Assembly (NCBI RefSeq): GCF_000720635.1
Contig: NZ_JOCF01000034.1
Coordinates: forward strand, 1-64,000
DNA: 64,000 nt
From: Streptomyces sp. NRRL WC-3742
GTDB lineage: Bacteria; Actinomycetota; Actinomycetes; Streptomycetales; Streptomycetaceae
Direction: 5' to 3'
This document shows, piece after piece, positions 33,744-42,981 of the stretch. The translations under genes and the position numbers were made by a program. Position 1 is the stretch's first letter. Each line of letters starts with the position of its first letter. The notes beneath the pieces are model-generated. The model was not told the origin of the DNA, made no database searches, and saw only the letters and a list, made by a program, of their open reading frames with translations.

Positions 33744-35078
33744 ATGACGCAACTGATCGCCCCGCTCGCCCCCGCCGACGCGCTGGGCGGCCCCTGGCCC
33801 GCCTCCGCCCGATCCGGGTCGTCCGGCGAGGTGCTGGTCGGCGGGGTCGGACTGGCGGAGGCCGCCGAACGGTTCGGCACCCCGCTGTACGTCCTGGACG
33901 AGGCGGAGGTCCGCCGCCGCGCCCGCGCGTACCGGCGCGCCCTGCCGCACGCCGAAGTCCTGTACGCCGCCAAGGCGTTCCTGTGCAGCGCGATGGCCGA
34001 CTGGGTCGCCGAGGAGGGCCTGGGCCTGGACGTCTGCTCCTCCGGGGAGCTGTGGCTGGCCGTCTCGGCGGGCTTCCCGGCGGAGCGGATCCTGCTGCAC
34101 GGCAACGCCAAGTCCCCGGAGGAGCTGCGGCTGGCGCGCCGCCTGCGGGTCGGGCGGATCGTGATCGACGGGCCCGCCGAGATCGCCCGCCTGGCGGCGC
34201 TGGTCGCCGCCGACGTCCCGCAGAAGGTGCTGGTCCGGGTCGTCCCCGGGATCGCCGCCGGGCACCACGCGGCGGTGCGGACCGGCGTCGGCGGGCAGAA
34301 GTTCGGCTTCCCCGTGGAGGGCGGGGACGCAGCCGACGCCATCGCCCGCGTCCTCGACCAGCCGGGCCTGGAACTGGCGGGCCTGCACTGCCACCTGGGC
34401 TCGCAGATCACCTCCGCCGAGCCGTACCTCGAGGCCGTCGACACCCTGGTGCGCCTGCTCGCCCAGGTGAGGGAGCGCCACGGCGTCGAGCTGCCCGAGC
34501 TCGACCTCGGCGGCGGGCACGGCATCCGCTACCTGCCCGGTGACGAGGAACTGGACCTCGCCGCCTTCGCCGTCGGGCTCACCGACCGCCTCGCCGTGCG
34601 CTGCGCGGAGGCGGGCCTGGAGGTGCCGCGCCTGATCGTCGAGCCGGGGCGGGCGATCGCGGGCCCGGCGGCCGTCGCGGTGTACCGGGTGCTGTCGGTC
34701 AAGCACACCGCGGACGGGCACGGCTTCGTGGCCGTGGACGGCGGCATGAGCGACAACCCGCGCCCCGCTCTGTACGGCTCCCCGTACGCGGTGCGCCTGG
34801 TGGGCCGCCGTTCGGAGGCGGGTACGGCCCGGGTGGACGTGGTCGGCCGTCACTGCGAGGCGGGGGACGTACTGGTGCGCGACGCGGTGCTCCCGGCGGA
34901 CCTGCGCCCCGGGGACCTGCTGGCCGTTCCTGCGGCGGGCGCGTACCAGCTGTCGATGGCCTCCGGCTACAACCTGGTGGGCCGTCCGGCCGTGGTGGCG
35001 GTGCGGGACGGGCGGGCGCGGCTGCTGCTGCGGCGGGAGACGGTGGAGGACTTCCGGCTGCGGGAGGTCGGGCGGTAG
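33744..35078 (+). CDS. lysA: Diaminopimelate decarboxylase-type PLP enzyme
   Basis: 444 residues from ATG 33744 with GGGAGAA upstream. Alanine-racemase-like fold: Lys77 in YAAKAF for PLP, HCHLGSQI, GGGHGIRY, EPGRAIAGPA, and the C-terminal CEAGD and AYQLSMASGYN motifs typical of LysA. Expected reaction: meso-diaminopimelate to lysine. No lysine-pathway neighbour is present, so this may be a second lysA or a related amino-acid decarboxylase; the motifs favour LysA. Preceded by a 72-residue ORF. Confidence 0.87.
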   Translation: MTQLIAPLAPADALGGPWPASARSGSSGEVLVGGVGLAEAAERFGTPLYVLDEAEVRRRARAYRRALPHAEVLYAAKAFLCSAMADWVAEEGLGLDVCSSGELWLAVSAGFPAERILLHGNAKSPEELRLARRLRVGRIVIDGPAEIARLAALVAADVPQKVLVRVVPGIAAGHHAAVRTGVGGQKFGFPVEGGDAADAIARVLDQPGLELAGLHCHLGSQITSAEPYLEAVDTLVRLLAQVRERHGVELPELDLGGGHGIRYLPGDEELDLAAFAVGLTDRLAVRCAEAGLEVPRLIVEPGRAIAGPAAVAVYRVLSVKHTADGHGFVAVDGGMSDNPRPALYGSPYAVRLVGRRSEAGTARVDVVGRHCEAGDVLVRDAVLPADLRPGDLLAVPAAGAYQLSMASGYNLVGRPAVVAVRDGRARLLLRRETVEDFRLREVGR

Positions 35079-35170
35079 GCTCCGTTCCGTTTTCGGACCG
35101 TTGCGCGATCGGGACGAAGCGGAGGGGAATTGGGGAACGTCCTGTCACACGAAAGCATTACAGTCTCACC

Positions 35171-35758
35171 ATGATTCGAATGACCCGCGTTGGTGCCGTC
35201 GCGCTCGTTGGCGCCTCCGCCTTCCTGCTCACCGCCTGCAACGACGACGCCAAGAGCGACACCGCTGCCCCGACCTCGGCCGCCGCCGCGCCCACCAGCG
35301 CCGCTGCCGCCGCCCCGACCACCGCCGCCGCGGCTCCCACCACTCCCGCTGCTGCCGCCACCACCCCGGCGGCCCCCGCGGCCCCCGCGGGCGGCGCCGC
35401 CGGCACCAACACCGTGACCGTCACGGGCAAGGGCGGAGCCACCTACACCTTCGCCGAGGCCAACTGCCTGGGCGCCAAGGCCGCCAGCGGCAAGCTCGTG
35501 CTGACCGCGGAGAACAAGGGCGCCAAGAAGGGCGGCGTCATCGTCACCTTCGACGGCGCGGGCAAGATGAGCATGGTCCTGACCGACGGTGAGGACTCGA
35601 GCGCCACCGTCTGGACCGCCCAGGGCGACGTCGGCGCCTCGGCCAGCCGCACCGCCGACACGGTGAAGTTCACCAACCTGCCGGCGGCCCAGGTGACGGG
35701 CGCCACGGGCACCGCCAGCGGCTCCTTCAAGTGCGAGAGCCAGGACGCCCTGCTCTGA
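35171..35758 (+). CDS. Lipoprotein with Ala/Pro/Thr linker
   Basis: 195 residues from ATG 35171 (a second ATG lies 9 nt on). Lipobox LLTAC with Cys23. A long low-complexity linker (APTSAAAAPTT and relatives, residues 32-78) is followed by a compact domain of about 115 residues. That domain has two Cys (EANCLG and FKCESQ) near its ends and is beta-rich (VVTVTGKGGATYTF-like segments). It resembles mycobacterial LpqH/19-kDa-type surface antigens in outline; that is a weak resemblance. Probably a surface-exposed lipoprotein. A strong hairpin follows. Confidence 0.75.
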   Translation: MIRMTRVGAVALVGASAFLLTACNDDAKSDTAAPTSAAAAPTSAAAAAPTTAAAAPTTPAAAATTPAAPAAPAGGAAGTNTVTVTGKGGATYTFAEANCLGAKAASGKLVLTAENKGAKKGGVIVTFDGAGKMSMVLTDGEDSSATVWTAQGDVGASASRTADTVKFTNLPAAQVTGATGTASGSFKCESQDALL

Positions 35759-35783
35759 CCCCACCGGTCGCGTAGCCACCGAG

Positions 35784-35820
35784 CCGCGCGGGAGGTCGGC
35801 CCGTCCGACCTCCCGCGCGG
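35784..35820 (+). terminator. Hairpin terminator after the lipoprotein
   Basis: Perfect 16-bp stem (35784-35799 with 35805-35820) and a 5-nt loop, 26 nt after the stop. Confidence 0.85.
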
Positions 35821-35827
35821 CCGTGTG

Positions 35828-35883
35828 TCGTGACCCGTCGCACCCCTCGTGACCCGTCGCACCCGTCGTCACCGGTCGCACCT
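35828..35883. repeat. 19-bp tandem repeat, three units
   Basis: TCGTGACCCGTCGCACCC occurs at 35828-35845 and 35847-35864, and a diverged copy lies at 35866-35883. It sits between the terminator and the nicotinamidase-like gene. Confidence 0.85.
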
Positions 35884-35994
35884 CAGGAGCGGACGGATCC
35901 GTTCGGGTGAACTGTCGGGTCGCCGCTTCGTCTACGCTCGGTCAACCCGTCAAGCTGGGCCCGCCATTCACCTCCGGAGAGGGAGAGCCAGCCG

Positions 35995-36519
35995 ATGACG
36001 CGTGCACTGGTCGTGGTCGACGTGCAGAAGGAGTTCTGCGAGGGCGGAAGCGTTCCCGTGGGCGGCGGGGCCGAACGGGCCCGCGCCATCGCCGAGTTGA
36101 TTCGGTTGATCCAGGGCCCCGAACGGGAGGGCTGGACACGGGTGGTGGCCGGCAGCGACGGCACCGACTTCCATCCCGCCTTCGCGACCGCCGTCGAGGC
36201 CGGAGCCGTCGACGAGGTGTTCCTCAACGGCGACCGCAGCGCCTCCCAGAGCGGCTTCGAGGGCTTCTCCGAGGACGGCACCCCGCTCGCCGACTGGCTG
36301 CACGACCGGGGCGTGGACGCGGTGGACATCGTCGGCGCCGCCGTGGACCACTGCGTGAGGGCCACCGCCCTGGACGCCGTACGGGCGGGCTTCTCCACCC
36401 GCGTCCTGCTCGACCACACGGCCGGCTGCACTCCGCGCGGCATGCTCGCCGCGATCAGCGAACTGGGCGACGCGGGCGTGGAGTTGACGGGAACACCGGT
36501 GGTCGCGGTCGCGACCTGA
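35995..36519 (+). CDS. Isochorismatase-fold, nicotinamidase-like protein lacking the metal loop
   Basis: 174 residues from ATG 35995 with GGAGAGGGA upstream. Catalytic Asp9 in VVVDVQKEF and Cys120 in VDHCVRATA are present, as is the GFEGF loop with its SQSG start. Nicotinamidases usually carry D-x-H and a following His (metal ligands) plus a HCVAGTPGA segment between the first strand pair. Here the sequence runs from TRVVAGSDG straight to TDFHPAF, about 30 residues shorter. The expected metal ligands are therefore missing, and catalysis as a classical PncA is doubtful. An alternative isochorismatase-like activity or an inactive paralogue is possible. Confidence 0.75.
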   Translation: MTRALVVVDVQKEFCEGGSVPVGGGAERARAIAELIRLIQGPEREGWTRVVAGSDGTDFHPAFATAVEAGAVDEVFLNGDRSASQSGFEGFSEDGTPLADWLHDRGVDAVDIVGAAVDHCVRATALDAVRAGFSTRVLLDHTAGCTPRGMLAAISELGDAGVELTGTPVVAVAT

Positions 36520-36540
36520 GCCGGACCGTACCGGAACGAG

Positions 36541-36625
36541 CCGAACCAGGCCGAACCAGGCCGCTCAAACCGCCTCACCCGCCGAAGCCGCCTCGCCCGC
36601 CGAAGCCCGCCTCACCCGTCGAAGC
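36541..36625. repeat. 10-bp and 18-bp tandem repeats between convergent genes
   Basis: CCGAACCAGG is repeated at 36541 and 36551. It is followed by three 18-bp units (consensus CGCCTCACCCGCCGAAGC) at 36571, 36589 and 36608. The last unit contains the stop codon of the minus-strand gene. Confidence 0.85.
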
Positions 36626-37703
36626 GCCGCCACTCGAACCCCCGGTCGGCCAGCGGCGTCAACACGGCGCGGTGAAGAGCACCGAAGGTGACGACGGCCT
36701 CCCGCCCGTCCCCGCTGACACCCGCGATCAGTCCCGGCGCCACGTGGAAGCGCACCGCGTGGTGCGCCGGCAGGTGCGGGCTCAGCGGTACGGGCCGCAG
36801 CAGCCGCAGCAGCGGGGCCAGCAGCCCGGCCGGCGCGTTCGGCGCCCAGGCTTGGTACGGCGCCGAGTTGAGCGCCTCGTACAGGGTGAACTGGAGCAGG
36901 AAGCGGCTCAGCGGCTCCGCCTCGACGCTGCTCTCCGGCTCCCCGTGCGGGTCCTCGGTGTGCCAGACCCGGGGGTCGGCCTTGGCGGGGCCCTCCGGCG
37001 GCCAGGGGACGGACCAGTCCATCCCGCCGCCGAGCCACTCGGCGAACACCAGCCGGCCCCCGAGCGGACCGGAGGCGCGGCGCGGGCGCTCCAGCACCGG
37101 GTCGGTGAAGTCCAGCAGGGCCGGGCGCAGCCGCGCCAGCCGGTGGAAGGCTTCCAACGCCGGTGGCACCGGCCCGAGTTCGGCCGCCTCGCGGGTCGGC
37201 TCGCGGGCGGGGAACCAGCCGAGGGCGAAGGACTCCAGTGCCCGCAGCGGCAGTGCCTCCACCTCGTCCACCCAGTCGACGTCGGGCATCGGGCCGGGTG
37301 CCGGGACCGGCCGGACGAGGTCCAACAGGGCCCGGCCGAGCGGTCGTTCGAGTTGGAGGGCGACCAGTGCGGACGCGGGCGGTTCGGGCTCGGCCCTCGC
37401 CGCGACGGCCCGGCCGAGCGGCAGGCAGGCCCCGTCGAGGCGGGTGTAGACGTGGATCGGCGGCGCGGCGGAGCGGACGAACCGCGCATGCAGCCCGGTC
37501 ACGGGCGCGCCGCGCAGCAGCACGGTGGCCGCGTCCTGCACGCCCTCGATCCCGGGGCCGTGGTCCCCGGCCTCGACCAGGACGACGGTCGCGTCCGCCC
37601 CGGCCGCGACCAGCGCCGTGCCCAGTGCGTACCGCTGGGCCCCGTCGCCGGCGACGGACAGCGCGGCCGCCTCGGTGATCGGGGACGGGAGCGTCGTTGT
37701 CAT
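36612..37703 (-). CDS. Hypothetical protein, enhanced-serine-sensitivity-like outline
   Basis: 363 residues from ATG 37703. The protein is soluble and Pro/Leu-rich, with no signal peptide. Segments include VYTRLDGACLPLGRAVAA (near residue 85) and VFAEWLGGGMDWSVPWPPEG (near residue 230). A beta-rich C-terminus ends in LTPLADRGFEWRRFDG. I do not recognise a family with confidence. It resembles conserved Streptomyces hypotheticals with SseB-like halves, but this is an impression. Its stop codon lies in a tandem repeat. The 278-bp space to the sugar-ABC operon holds that operon's promoter. Confidence 0.6.
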   Translation of the reverse strand: MTTTLPSPITEAAALSVAGDGAQRYALGTALVAAGADATVVLVEAGDHGPGIEGVQDAATVLLRGAPVTGLHARFVRSAAPPIHVYTRLDGACLPLGRAVAARAEPEPPASALVALQLERPLGRALLDLVRPVPAPGPMPDVDWVDEVEALPLRALESFALGWFPAREPTREAAELGPVPPALEAFHRLARLRPALLDFTDPVLERPRRASGPLGGRLVFAEWLGGGMDWSVPWPPEGPAKADPRVWHTEDPHGEPESSVEAEPLSRFLLQFTLYEALNSAPYQAWAPNAPAGLLAPLLRLLRPVPLSPHLPAHHAVRFHVAPGLIAGVSGDGREAVVTFGALHRAVLTPLADRGFEWRRFDG

Positions 37704-37981
37704 GCCGAGCAGAGTAGCGCCGCGCCGGGACGGGGACCGGCGCTTCGGCGGTTCGGTCGCGGACCGCCGTGGCGGGGAGGTATGCGCGGCTTCCCGGCCG
37801 CAGGGGCGGTCTTGACGGAGGGCCAGCGGCTGGCGTTTGCTGTCTCCCGCCCCGTTGGAACCTGTTCGGTTCTGGGCCTTTTTGTGTGTTTGAACGCTCG
37901 CGTGCCCTGCTCGAAGCTCCGCCCGGCGCTCACCCCCATCGCGTTCCACCCGACGCGCGCCGTTTCGTAGAGAGGAATACA

Positions 37982-39322
37982 ATGTCACACCTTTCTCGCC
38001 GCGACCTGCTCCGATCCTCCGGAGCGGGCCTGCTCGCCCTGGCCGCCGGCGGAGCCCTCGCGGCCTGCGGCTCCGGCTCGGACGGCGGCTCCGGCGGGGA
38101 CGCCGAGACGGGCACCGTCACCGTCTGGTCCTGGGCGACCGCCGCCGCCGCGCTGCGCTCGCTCGTCCCCGCCTTCGAGAAGGACAACCCGGGGATCAAG
38201 GTCGAGGTCCAGGACATCGGCGAGCCCGCCATCTGGGACAAGATCACCGTGGGCCTCGCGGCCGGCGGCCAGGGCCTCGGCGACGTCCTGCACATCGGCT
38301 GCGACTACCTGCCCGGCTACCTGGACAAGTTCCCCGGGGGCCTCGCCGACCTCTCCGCCCTCGGTGCGGATGCTCACCGGGACAAGTTCGCCAAGGGCCT
38401 GTGGCCCGTCGTCACCGGCAAGGACGGCCGCGCCCGCGCCCTGCCCTGGGAGACCAACCCGCTCGGCTTCTTCTACCGCAAGGACTACTTCGACAAGGCC
38501 GGGATCGACCCCACCACCTTCGCCACCTGGGACGACTTCATCGCCATCGCCGACCGCTTCAAGGCGGCGAACCCCGGCATCGCCCTGCTCGGCCTCAACA
38601 AGGCCGCCAACCCCGACCCCGACCTGGACTTCGTGCAGTCCCTCATGCAGCTCCAGGGCGCCTTCTACTTCGACCTCCAGGGGAAGATCACCCTCGGCTC
38701 CGAACCCGCCGTACGCGCCCTGACCATCGTCAAGCGCCTGGAGGAGGCCGGAGTCGTCACCGACACCCCCGGCGCCCACGGCTGGGTCGACCTGATGAAG
38801 ACCGGCAAGCTCGCCGTCTCCCCGATGCCCGCCTGGGCCGCCCACTACATGGAGGTCAAGTTCCCGGACCAGAGCGGCAGTTGGCGCCTCGCCGAACCCC
38901 CGGCCGTCACCCCGGGCGGCAGGCGCACCGCCCTGGTCAACTCCACCCACCTGGCCGTCGCGGCCTCCAGCCCCCGCCGCCGAGCCGCCTGGAAGTTCGT
39001 CGAGTACGCGCTCACCCGGCCCGCCTCCGTCAACGCCATGTTCACCGCCGGCGGCGTCTTCCCGGCCCTCACCGAAGCCTTCGCCGACCCGATGTACTCC
39101 AGGCCCAGCGCCTACTACGGCGGCCAGCCCGTCCTGAAGACCTTCGCGGGCCTCGCCAGCGCGGGCGGCGACCCCACCAACTACTCCGGCGACTACGCCC
39201 GCGCCCTCAAACTCGCCAGCGACGCCCAGACCAAGGTCCTCCTCCGCAAGGCCGACCCGGCCGCCGTTCTCCAGGACGCGGCCAGGCAGCTCGCCCAGCA
39301 GACCGGACGCACCACCGCATGA
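37982..39322 (+). CDS. Sugar ABC transporter substrate-binding lipoprotein
   Basis: 446 residues from ATG 37982 with AGAGGAA upstream. Tat-type lipoprotein signal (R6-R7, Cys29). The mature protein is an extracellular binding protein of the carbohydrate type: VTVWSWATAAAALRSLVPAFEKDNP start, LPWETNPLGFFYRKDYFDKAG hinge region. It is the first gene of the galactoside operon: the two permeases and the GH36 enzyme follow with overlaps. Predicted cargo: alpha-galactosides (melibiose/raffinose type), inferred from the linked alpha-galactosidase. Promoter lies in 37704-37981, which includes a T-rich stretch near 37877. Confidence 0.92.
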   Translation: MSHLSRRDLLRSSGAGLLALAAGGALAACGSGSDGGSGGDAETGTVTVWSWATAAAALRSLVPAFEKDNPGIKVEVQDIGEPAIWDKITVGLAAGGQGLGDVLHIGCDYLPGYLDKFPGGLADLSALGADAHRDKFAKGLWPVVTGKDGRARALPWETNPLGFFYRKDYFDKAGIDPTTFATWDDFIAIADRFKAANPGIALLGLNKAANPDPDLDFVQSLMQLQGAFYFDLQGKITLGSEPAVRALTIVKRLEEAGVVTDTPGAHGWVDLMKTGKLAVSPMPAWAAHYMEVKFPDQSGSWRLAEPPAVTPGGRRTALVNSTHLAVAASSPRRRAAWKFVEYALTRPASVNAMFTAGGVFPALTEAFADPMYSRPSAYYGGQPVLKTFAGLASAGGDPTNYSGDYARALKLASDAQTKVLLRKADPAAVLQDAARQLAQQTGRTTA

Positions 39323-40275
39323 CCGCCGCCACCGCACCCGCCACCGCCACGCCCGCCGCAGGGAGAGGCGCCGCCGGGAGAGGCACCGGCAGGAGAGCCG
39401 CCGGGAGGACCGCCCGGTGGCGGCGCACCGCCCTGCCGTACCTGCTGCTCGCCCCCGCCCTCCTCACCTTCGGCGTGTTCAAGGCGTACCCGGTCGTCGA
39501 CTCGCTGCTGATCTCCTTCACCACCGCGCCGGGCAGTCCCGGCCAGGGCGACGGCCTCGCCAACTACCGCCGCCTGCTGGACGATCCGCTGTTCTGGACG
39601 GCCCTGCGCAACACCGGCGAGATGCTGGTCGTCCAGGTGCCGCTGATGCTCGCCCTCGCCCTGCTCATCGCCGTCGGCCTCAACTCCGCCCTGGTGCGCT
39701 GGCGCACGGTGTGGCGCCTCGGCGTCTTCATGCCCGCCGTCACGGGCCTGGTCGCCACCGGCGTGATGTTCTCCTTCCTGCTGCGCACCCGGGACGGCGC
39801 CGTCAACCGGCTGCTGGAGGCCGTGGGCCTGCCCGCCGTCGACTGGCTCGGGCAGCCGTTCTGGGCCCGGATGGCCGTCGTCCTCGTCCTCACCTGGCAC
39901 TACACCGGCTACAACGCCGTCATCTACCTGGCCGGGCTGCAGTCCATCCCCCGCGAGCTGTACGAGGCCGCGATGGTCGACGGCGCCGGACCGCTGCGCC
40001 GCTTCTCCGCCGTCACCGTCCCCGCGCTGCGCCCCGTCCTGCTGTTCACGGTCGTGCTGTCCACCATCGGCACGCTCCAACTCTTCGACGAGCCTTACGT
40101 GTTGACCGGCGGCGGCCCCGACAACGCCACCCTGACCGTCTCCATGTACCTGTACCAGAACGGCTTCCGCTACTTCGACTTCGGCTACGCCTCCGCCATC
40201 GCCTACGCGCTCACGCTGCTGGTGTCGGTGCTCGGCGCGGCCCAGATGCGCCTGATGGGGGAACGCGACCGATGA
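39319..40275 (+). CDS. Sugar ABC transporter permease (MalF/UgpA type)
   Basis: 318 residues from ATG 39319 (ATGA overlap with the binding protein). A basic Gly/Arg N-terminus precedes six membrane spans. The inner-membrane loop EAA motif reads YEAAMVDGAGPLRRFSAVTVPALRP, cited by its EAAMVDGAG core, which contacts the ATPase. No ATPase gene is in the operon, so a shared MsiK-type ATPase elsewhere in the chromosome is expected for Streptomyces. Confidence 0.92.
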   Translation: MTAATAPATATPAAGRGAAGRGTGRRAAGRTARWRRTALPYLLLAPALLTFGVFKAYPVVDSLLISFTTAPGSPGQGDGLANYRRLLDDPLFWTALRNTGEMLVVQVPLMLALALLIAVGLNSALVRWRTVWRLGVFMPAVTGLVATGVMFSFLLRTRDGAVNRLLEAVGLPAVDWLGQPFWARMAVVLVLTWHYTGYNAVIYLAGLQSIPRELYEAAMVDGAGPLRRFSAVTVPALRPVLLFTVVLSTIGTLQLFDEPYVLTGGGPDNATLTVSMYLYQNGFRYFDFGYASAIAYALTLLVSVLGAAQMRLMGERDR

Positions 40276-41099
40276 GACCGAGCAAACTGCGCGGCTGGCC
40301 GCTCACCTTCCTGCTGGCGGCCGCCACGGGCCTGTCCGTCGCCCCCTTCACCTGGCTGCTGCTCTCCACCACGCGCACGGAGAACGAGATCTTCGACTGG
40401 CCGCCCGGCCTGACGCCCGGCGGCAGCCTCGGCGACAACCTGAGCCGGCTCGACCACCGGATCGGACTGCTGCGCGTCCTCGGCAACTCCCTTCTGGTGG
40501 CGGGCTCCCAGACCCTCGGCGCCCTCATCGTCGCCCTGCTCGCGGGCTACGCCTTCGCCAAGTTCCGCTTCCGGGGCCGGAGTCTGCTCTTCGCGCTGCT
40601 GCTGTCCACCCTCGTGGTGCCCGAACAGGTCATGCTGGTACCGCTGTTCAAGATGATGATGAGCTTCGGCCTGCTCGACACCTACCAGGCGCTCATCCTG
40701 CCCGGGCTCTGCGTGCCCTTCGCGATCTTCCTGATGCGCCAGGCGCTCAGCGGCCTGCCCGACGAACTCCTCGACGCCGCAAGGGTCGACGGCGCGGGGG
40801 AGTTCCGGGTGCTGTGGAGCGTGGTCGTCCCGGTGATGCGCCCGGTGCTGGCGGCCCTCGCGATCTTCCTCTTCCTCGGGGCCTGGAACCAGTTCGTCTG
40901 GCCCCTGGTCGCCCTGCGCAGCCCGAGGATGCACACCCTGCCCGTCGCCCTCGCCACCCTCCAGGGCAACCAGAACGCCACCGACTTCGGCGCGATCCTC
41001 GCCGGAACGGCGCTCTCCACCCTGCCGATGATGGTCCTCTTCCTGGTCCTGCAACGGCAGTTCATCTCCGGCCTGCTGGCCGGCGCCACGAAAGGCTGA
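40272..41099 (+). CDS. Sugar ABC transporter permease (MalG/UgpE type)
   Basis: 275 residues from ATG 40272 (ATGA overlap with the first permease). Six spans. The EAA loop reads LLDAARVDGAGEFRVLWSVVVP and the C-terminus ends in the usual FISGLLAGATKG. It pairs with the preceding MalF-type permease to form the channel for the galactoside uptake system. Confidence 0.92.
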   Translation: MRPSKLRGWPLTFLLAAATGLSVAPFTWLLLSTTRTENEIFDWPPGLTPGGSLGDNLSRLDHRIGLLRVLGNSLLVAGSQTLGALIVALLAGYAFAKFRFRGRSLLFALLLSTLVVPEQVMLVPLFKMMMSFGLLDTYQALILPGLCVPFAIFLMRQALSGLPDELLDAARVDGAGEFRVLWSVVVPVMRPVLAALAIFLFLGAWNQFVWPLVALRSPRMHTLPVALATLQGNQNATDFGAILAGTALSTLPMMVLFLVLQRQFISGLLAGATKG

Positions 41100-41101
41100 G
41101 C

Positions 41102-42928
41102 ATGACCGAGCCGAGCACGACCGGGCCAGACCCGACCGGGCCGAGCACGCCCGAGCCGAGCACGACCGGGCCGAGCACGACCGGGCCCGACACCACCGAC
41201 GTGGCCGAGCCCGACCTGACGGACGTCTGGGAGCCGCACGGCTCCGCCCCCGCCGACGGACTGCGCCCGCTGTACGCCGAGGGGCTGGACCTGCGGGTCA
41301 GCGGCGCGGGCACCGCGCGGTCGGTCGCGGACGGCGTCGTCGAGGTGAGCGCCGAGGGCCCCGGACAGGTGCGCATCGAATGGCGGCTGCCCTGCGTCGA
41401 CGCCACCGCCCTCTGGACGCCCGAGCCGCGCGGCACCGGCTGGCTCCCCGCCGCCTGGAGCGCCCCGCGCCGCACGGGCCTGGCGGCGGGCGCCCCGATC
41501 GCCGCCCTGGTCGGCACCGGGGACGTCGCGCTGTGCGCCTTCGCCGCCGACCGGCCCGACGTCCTGGCCGGGGCCGGAGTCGTCGAGGAGACCGGCGAGT
41601 TCCGCTTCTGGGCGCAGGCCGAGCGCCGGCTCACCGTACGGATCGACACCTCCCGCCGCCACTTCGCCCGCTGCCTCGCCGACCTCACCGCCTGGTGGGG
41701 CGACGGCCGCACCGCCCGCATCCCCGACGCGGCCCGCCTGCCCGCCTACTCCACCTGGTACGCGATGCACCAGGACGTCACCCCCGAGCGCATCGAGGCG
41801 CAGGCCGCGCTCGGCAAGCCCCTCGGCCTGGACGTGGTCATCGTGGACGACGGCTGGATGACCGCCGACCGCACCCGCGGCTACGCCCACTGCGGCGACT
41901 GGGAGCCCGTCTCCCTGCCCGACACCGCCGCGCACGTGCGCCGGGTGCGCGAACTCGGCGTGCGCTACCTGCTCTGGTTCGCGCTGCCGTTCATCGGCAC
42001 GGACAGCGCCGCCTACCGGAAGCTGGACGGCTACGCCCTCGCCGAGGAGCCCCAGCTGGGCGCGATCGTCGCCGACCCGCGCTACCCCGAGGTCCGCGAG
42101 TTCCTCACCGACCGGCTCGCCCGCGCCGTCGAGGAGTGGGGCGCGGACGGGCTCAAGATCGACTTCATCGACCGGTTCGCCCGCGCGGACGCGCCCACGG
42201 CGGGCCCGGAGGCGGACTGCACGAGCGTCGACGAAGGCGTGGAACTCCTGCTCGCCGCCGTCCGCCGACGGATCACCGCCGCGAACCCCGAGGCGATGGT
42301 CGAGCACCGCCAGCCGTACACGGGCCCGGGCCTGTGGCCGTACGTCACCATGGTCCGCGCCACCGACTGCCCGCTCAGCCCGCAGGAGAACCGGCAGCGC
42401 ACCGTGGACCTGCGCCTCGCCGCCGGGCCCGTCCCCGTCCACTCCGACATGCTGATGTGGCACCCGGCCGAGCCGCCGGAGCAGATCGCCTGCCACCTGA
42501 TCAACGTGCTCTTCTCCGTCCCCCAGGTCTCCGTCGACCTCGCCGCGCAGAGCGACGCGCAGCGCGAGGCGATCGCCTTCTGGCTCGGCATCTTCCGTGA
42601 GCACCTCGCCACGCTCCAGCTCGGCGAGCTGCGCCCGGCCCGGCCCGACCTCGGGTACCCGCTGGTGACGGCGGACCGGGAGGGGACGCGGGTGGTGGCC
42701 CGGTACGCGGCGCTGCCGGTGGACGCCTCCGGCAGCGGCTGGCACACCCTGCTGGTGGCCAACGCCGACGCCGACCCGGAGGTGCGGCTGACCGGCGGGG
42801 GCGGGGCGGCGGAGGTCACCGTGCGGGACGCCCGGGGGCGGGTCCTCCGGGAGGGTGAGGTCGAGCTGGCCCTCGCCGGGGCGATCCCGGTGCCGCGCGG
42901 AGGGCTGCTGACCGTGCGCCGCCGCTGA
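41102..42928 (+). CDS. GH36 alpha-galactosidase, cytoplasmic
   Basis: 608 residues from ATG 41102, 2 nt after the permease stop. An N-terminal extension (residues 3-33) is a Pro/Ser/Thr/Gly/Glu repeat built on 15-bp units (STTGP pattern). The catalytic domain has the GH36-D motifs VVIVDDGWM and LKIDFIDRF, with nucleophile D354. The expected acid/base Asp lies in ATDCPLSPQEN. No signal peptide, so it hydrolyses imported alpha-galactosides inside the cell. The galactose released would feed galK/galT just downstream of the divergent DeoR gene. Confidence 0.9.
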   Translation: MTEPSTTGPDPTGPSTPEPSTTGPSTTGPDTTDVAEPDLTDVWEPHGSAPADGLRPLYAEGLDLRVSGAGTARSVADGVVEVSAEGPGQVRIEWRLPCVDATALWTPEPRGTGWLPAAWSAPRRTGLAAGAPIAALVGTGDVALCAFAADRPDVLAGAGVVEETGEFRFWAQAERRLTVRIDTSRRHFARCLADLTAWWGDGRTARIPDAARLPAYSTWYAMHQDVTPERIEAQAALGKPLGLDVVIVDDGWMTADRTRGYAHCGDWEPVSLPDTAAHVRRVRELGVRYLLWFALPFIGTDSAAYRKLDGYALAEEPQLGAIVADPRYPEVREFLTDRLARAVEEWGADGLKIDFIDRFARADAPTAGPEADCTSVDEGVELLLAAVRRRITAANPEAMVEHRQPYTGPGLWPYVTMVRATDCPLSPQENRQRTVDLRLAAGPVPVHSDMLMWHPAEPPEQIACHLINVLFSVPQVSVDLAAQSDAQREAIAFWLGIFREHLATLQLGELRPARPDLGYPLVTADREGTRVVARYAALPVDASGSGWHTLLVANADADPEVRLTGGGGAAEVTVRDARGRVLREGEVELALAGAIPVPRGGLLTVRRR

Positions 42929-42981
42929 ACGCGGTCTGGGCGCGGTCAGTGCGCGGTGCGCGGTGCACGGTCAGGGCTCGG

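Noticed and set aside
42929..42981. Regulatory array after the GH36 gene
   Set aside because: GCGCGGT/GGTCAGTG repeats are short and irregular, and they lie between convergent gene ends; no clear hairpin or operator.
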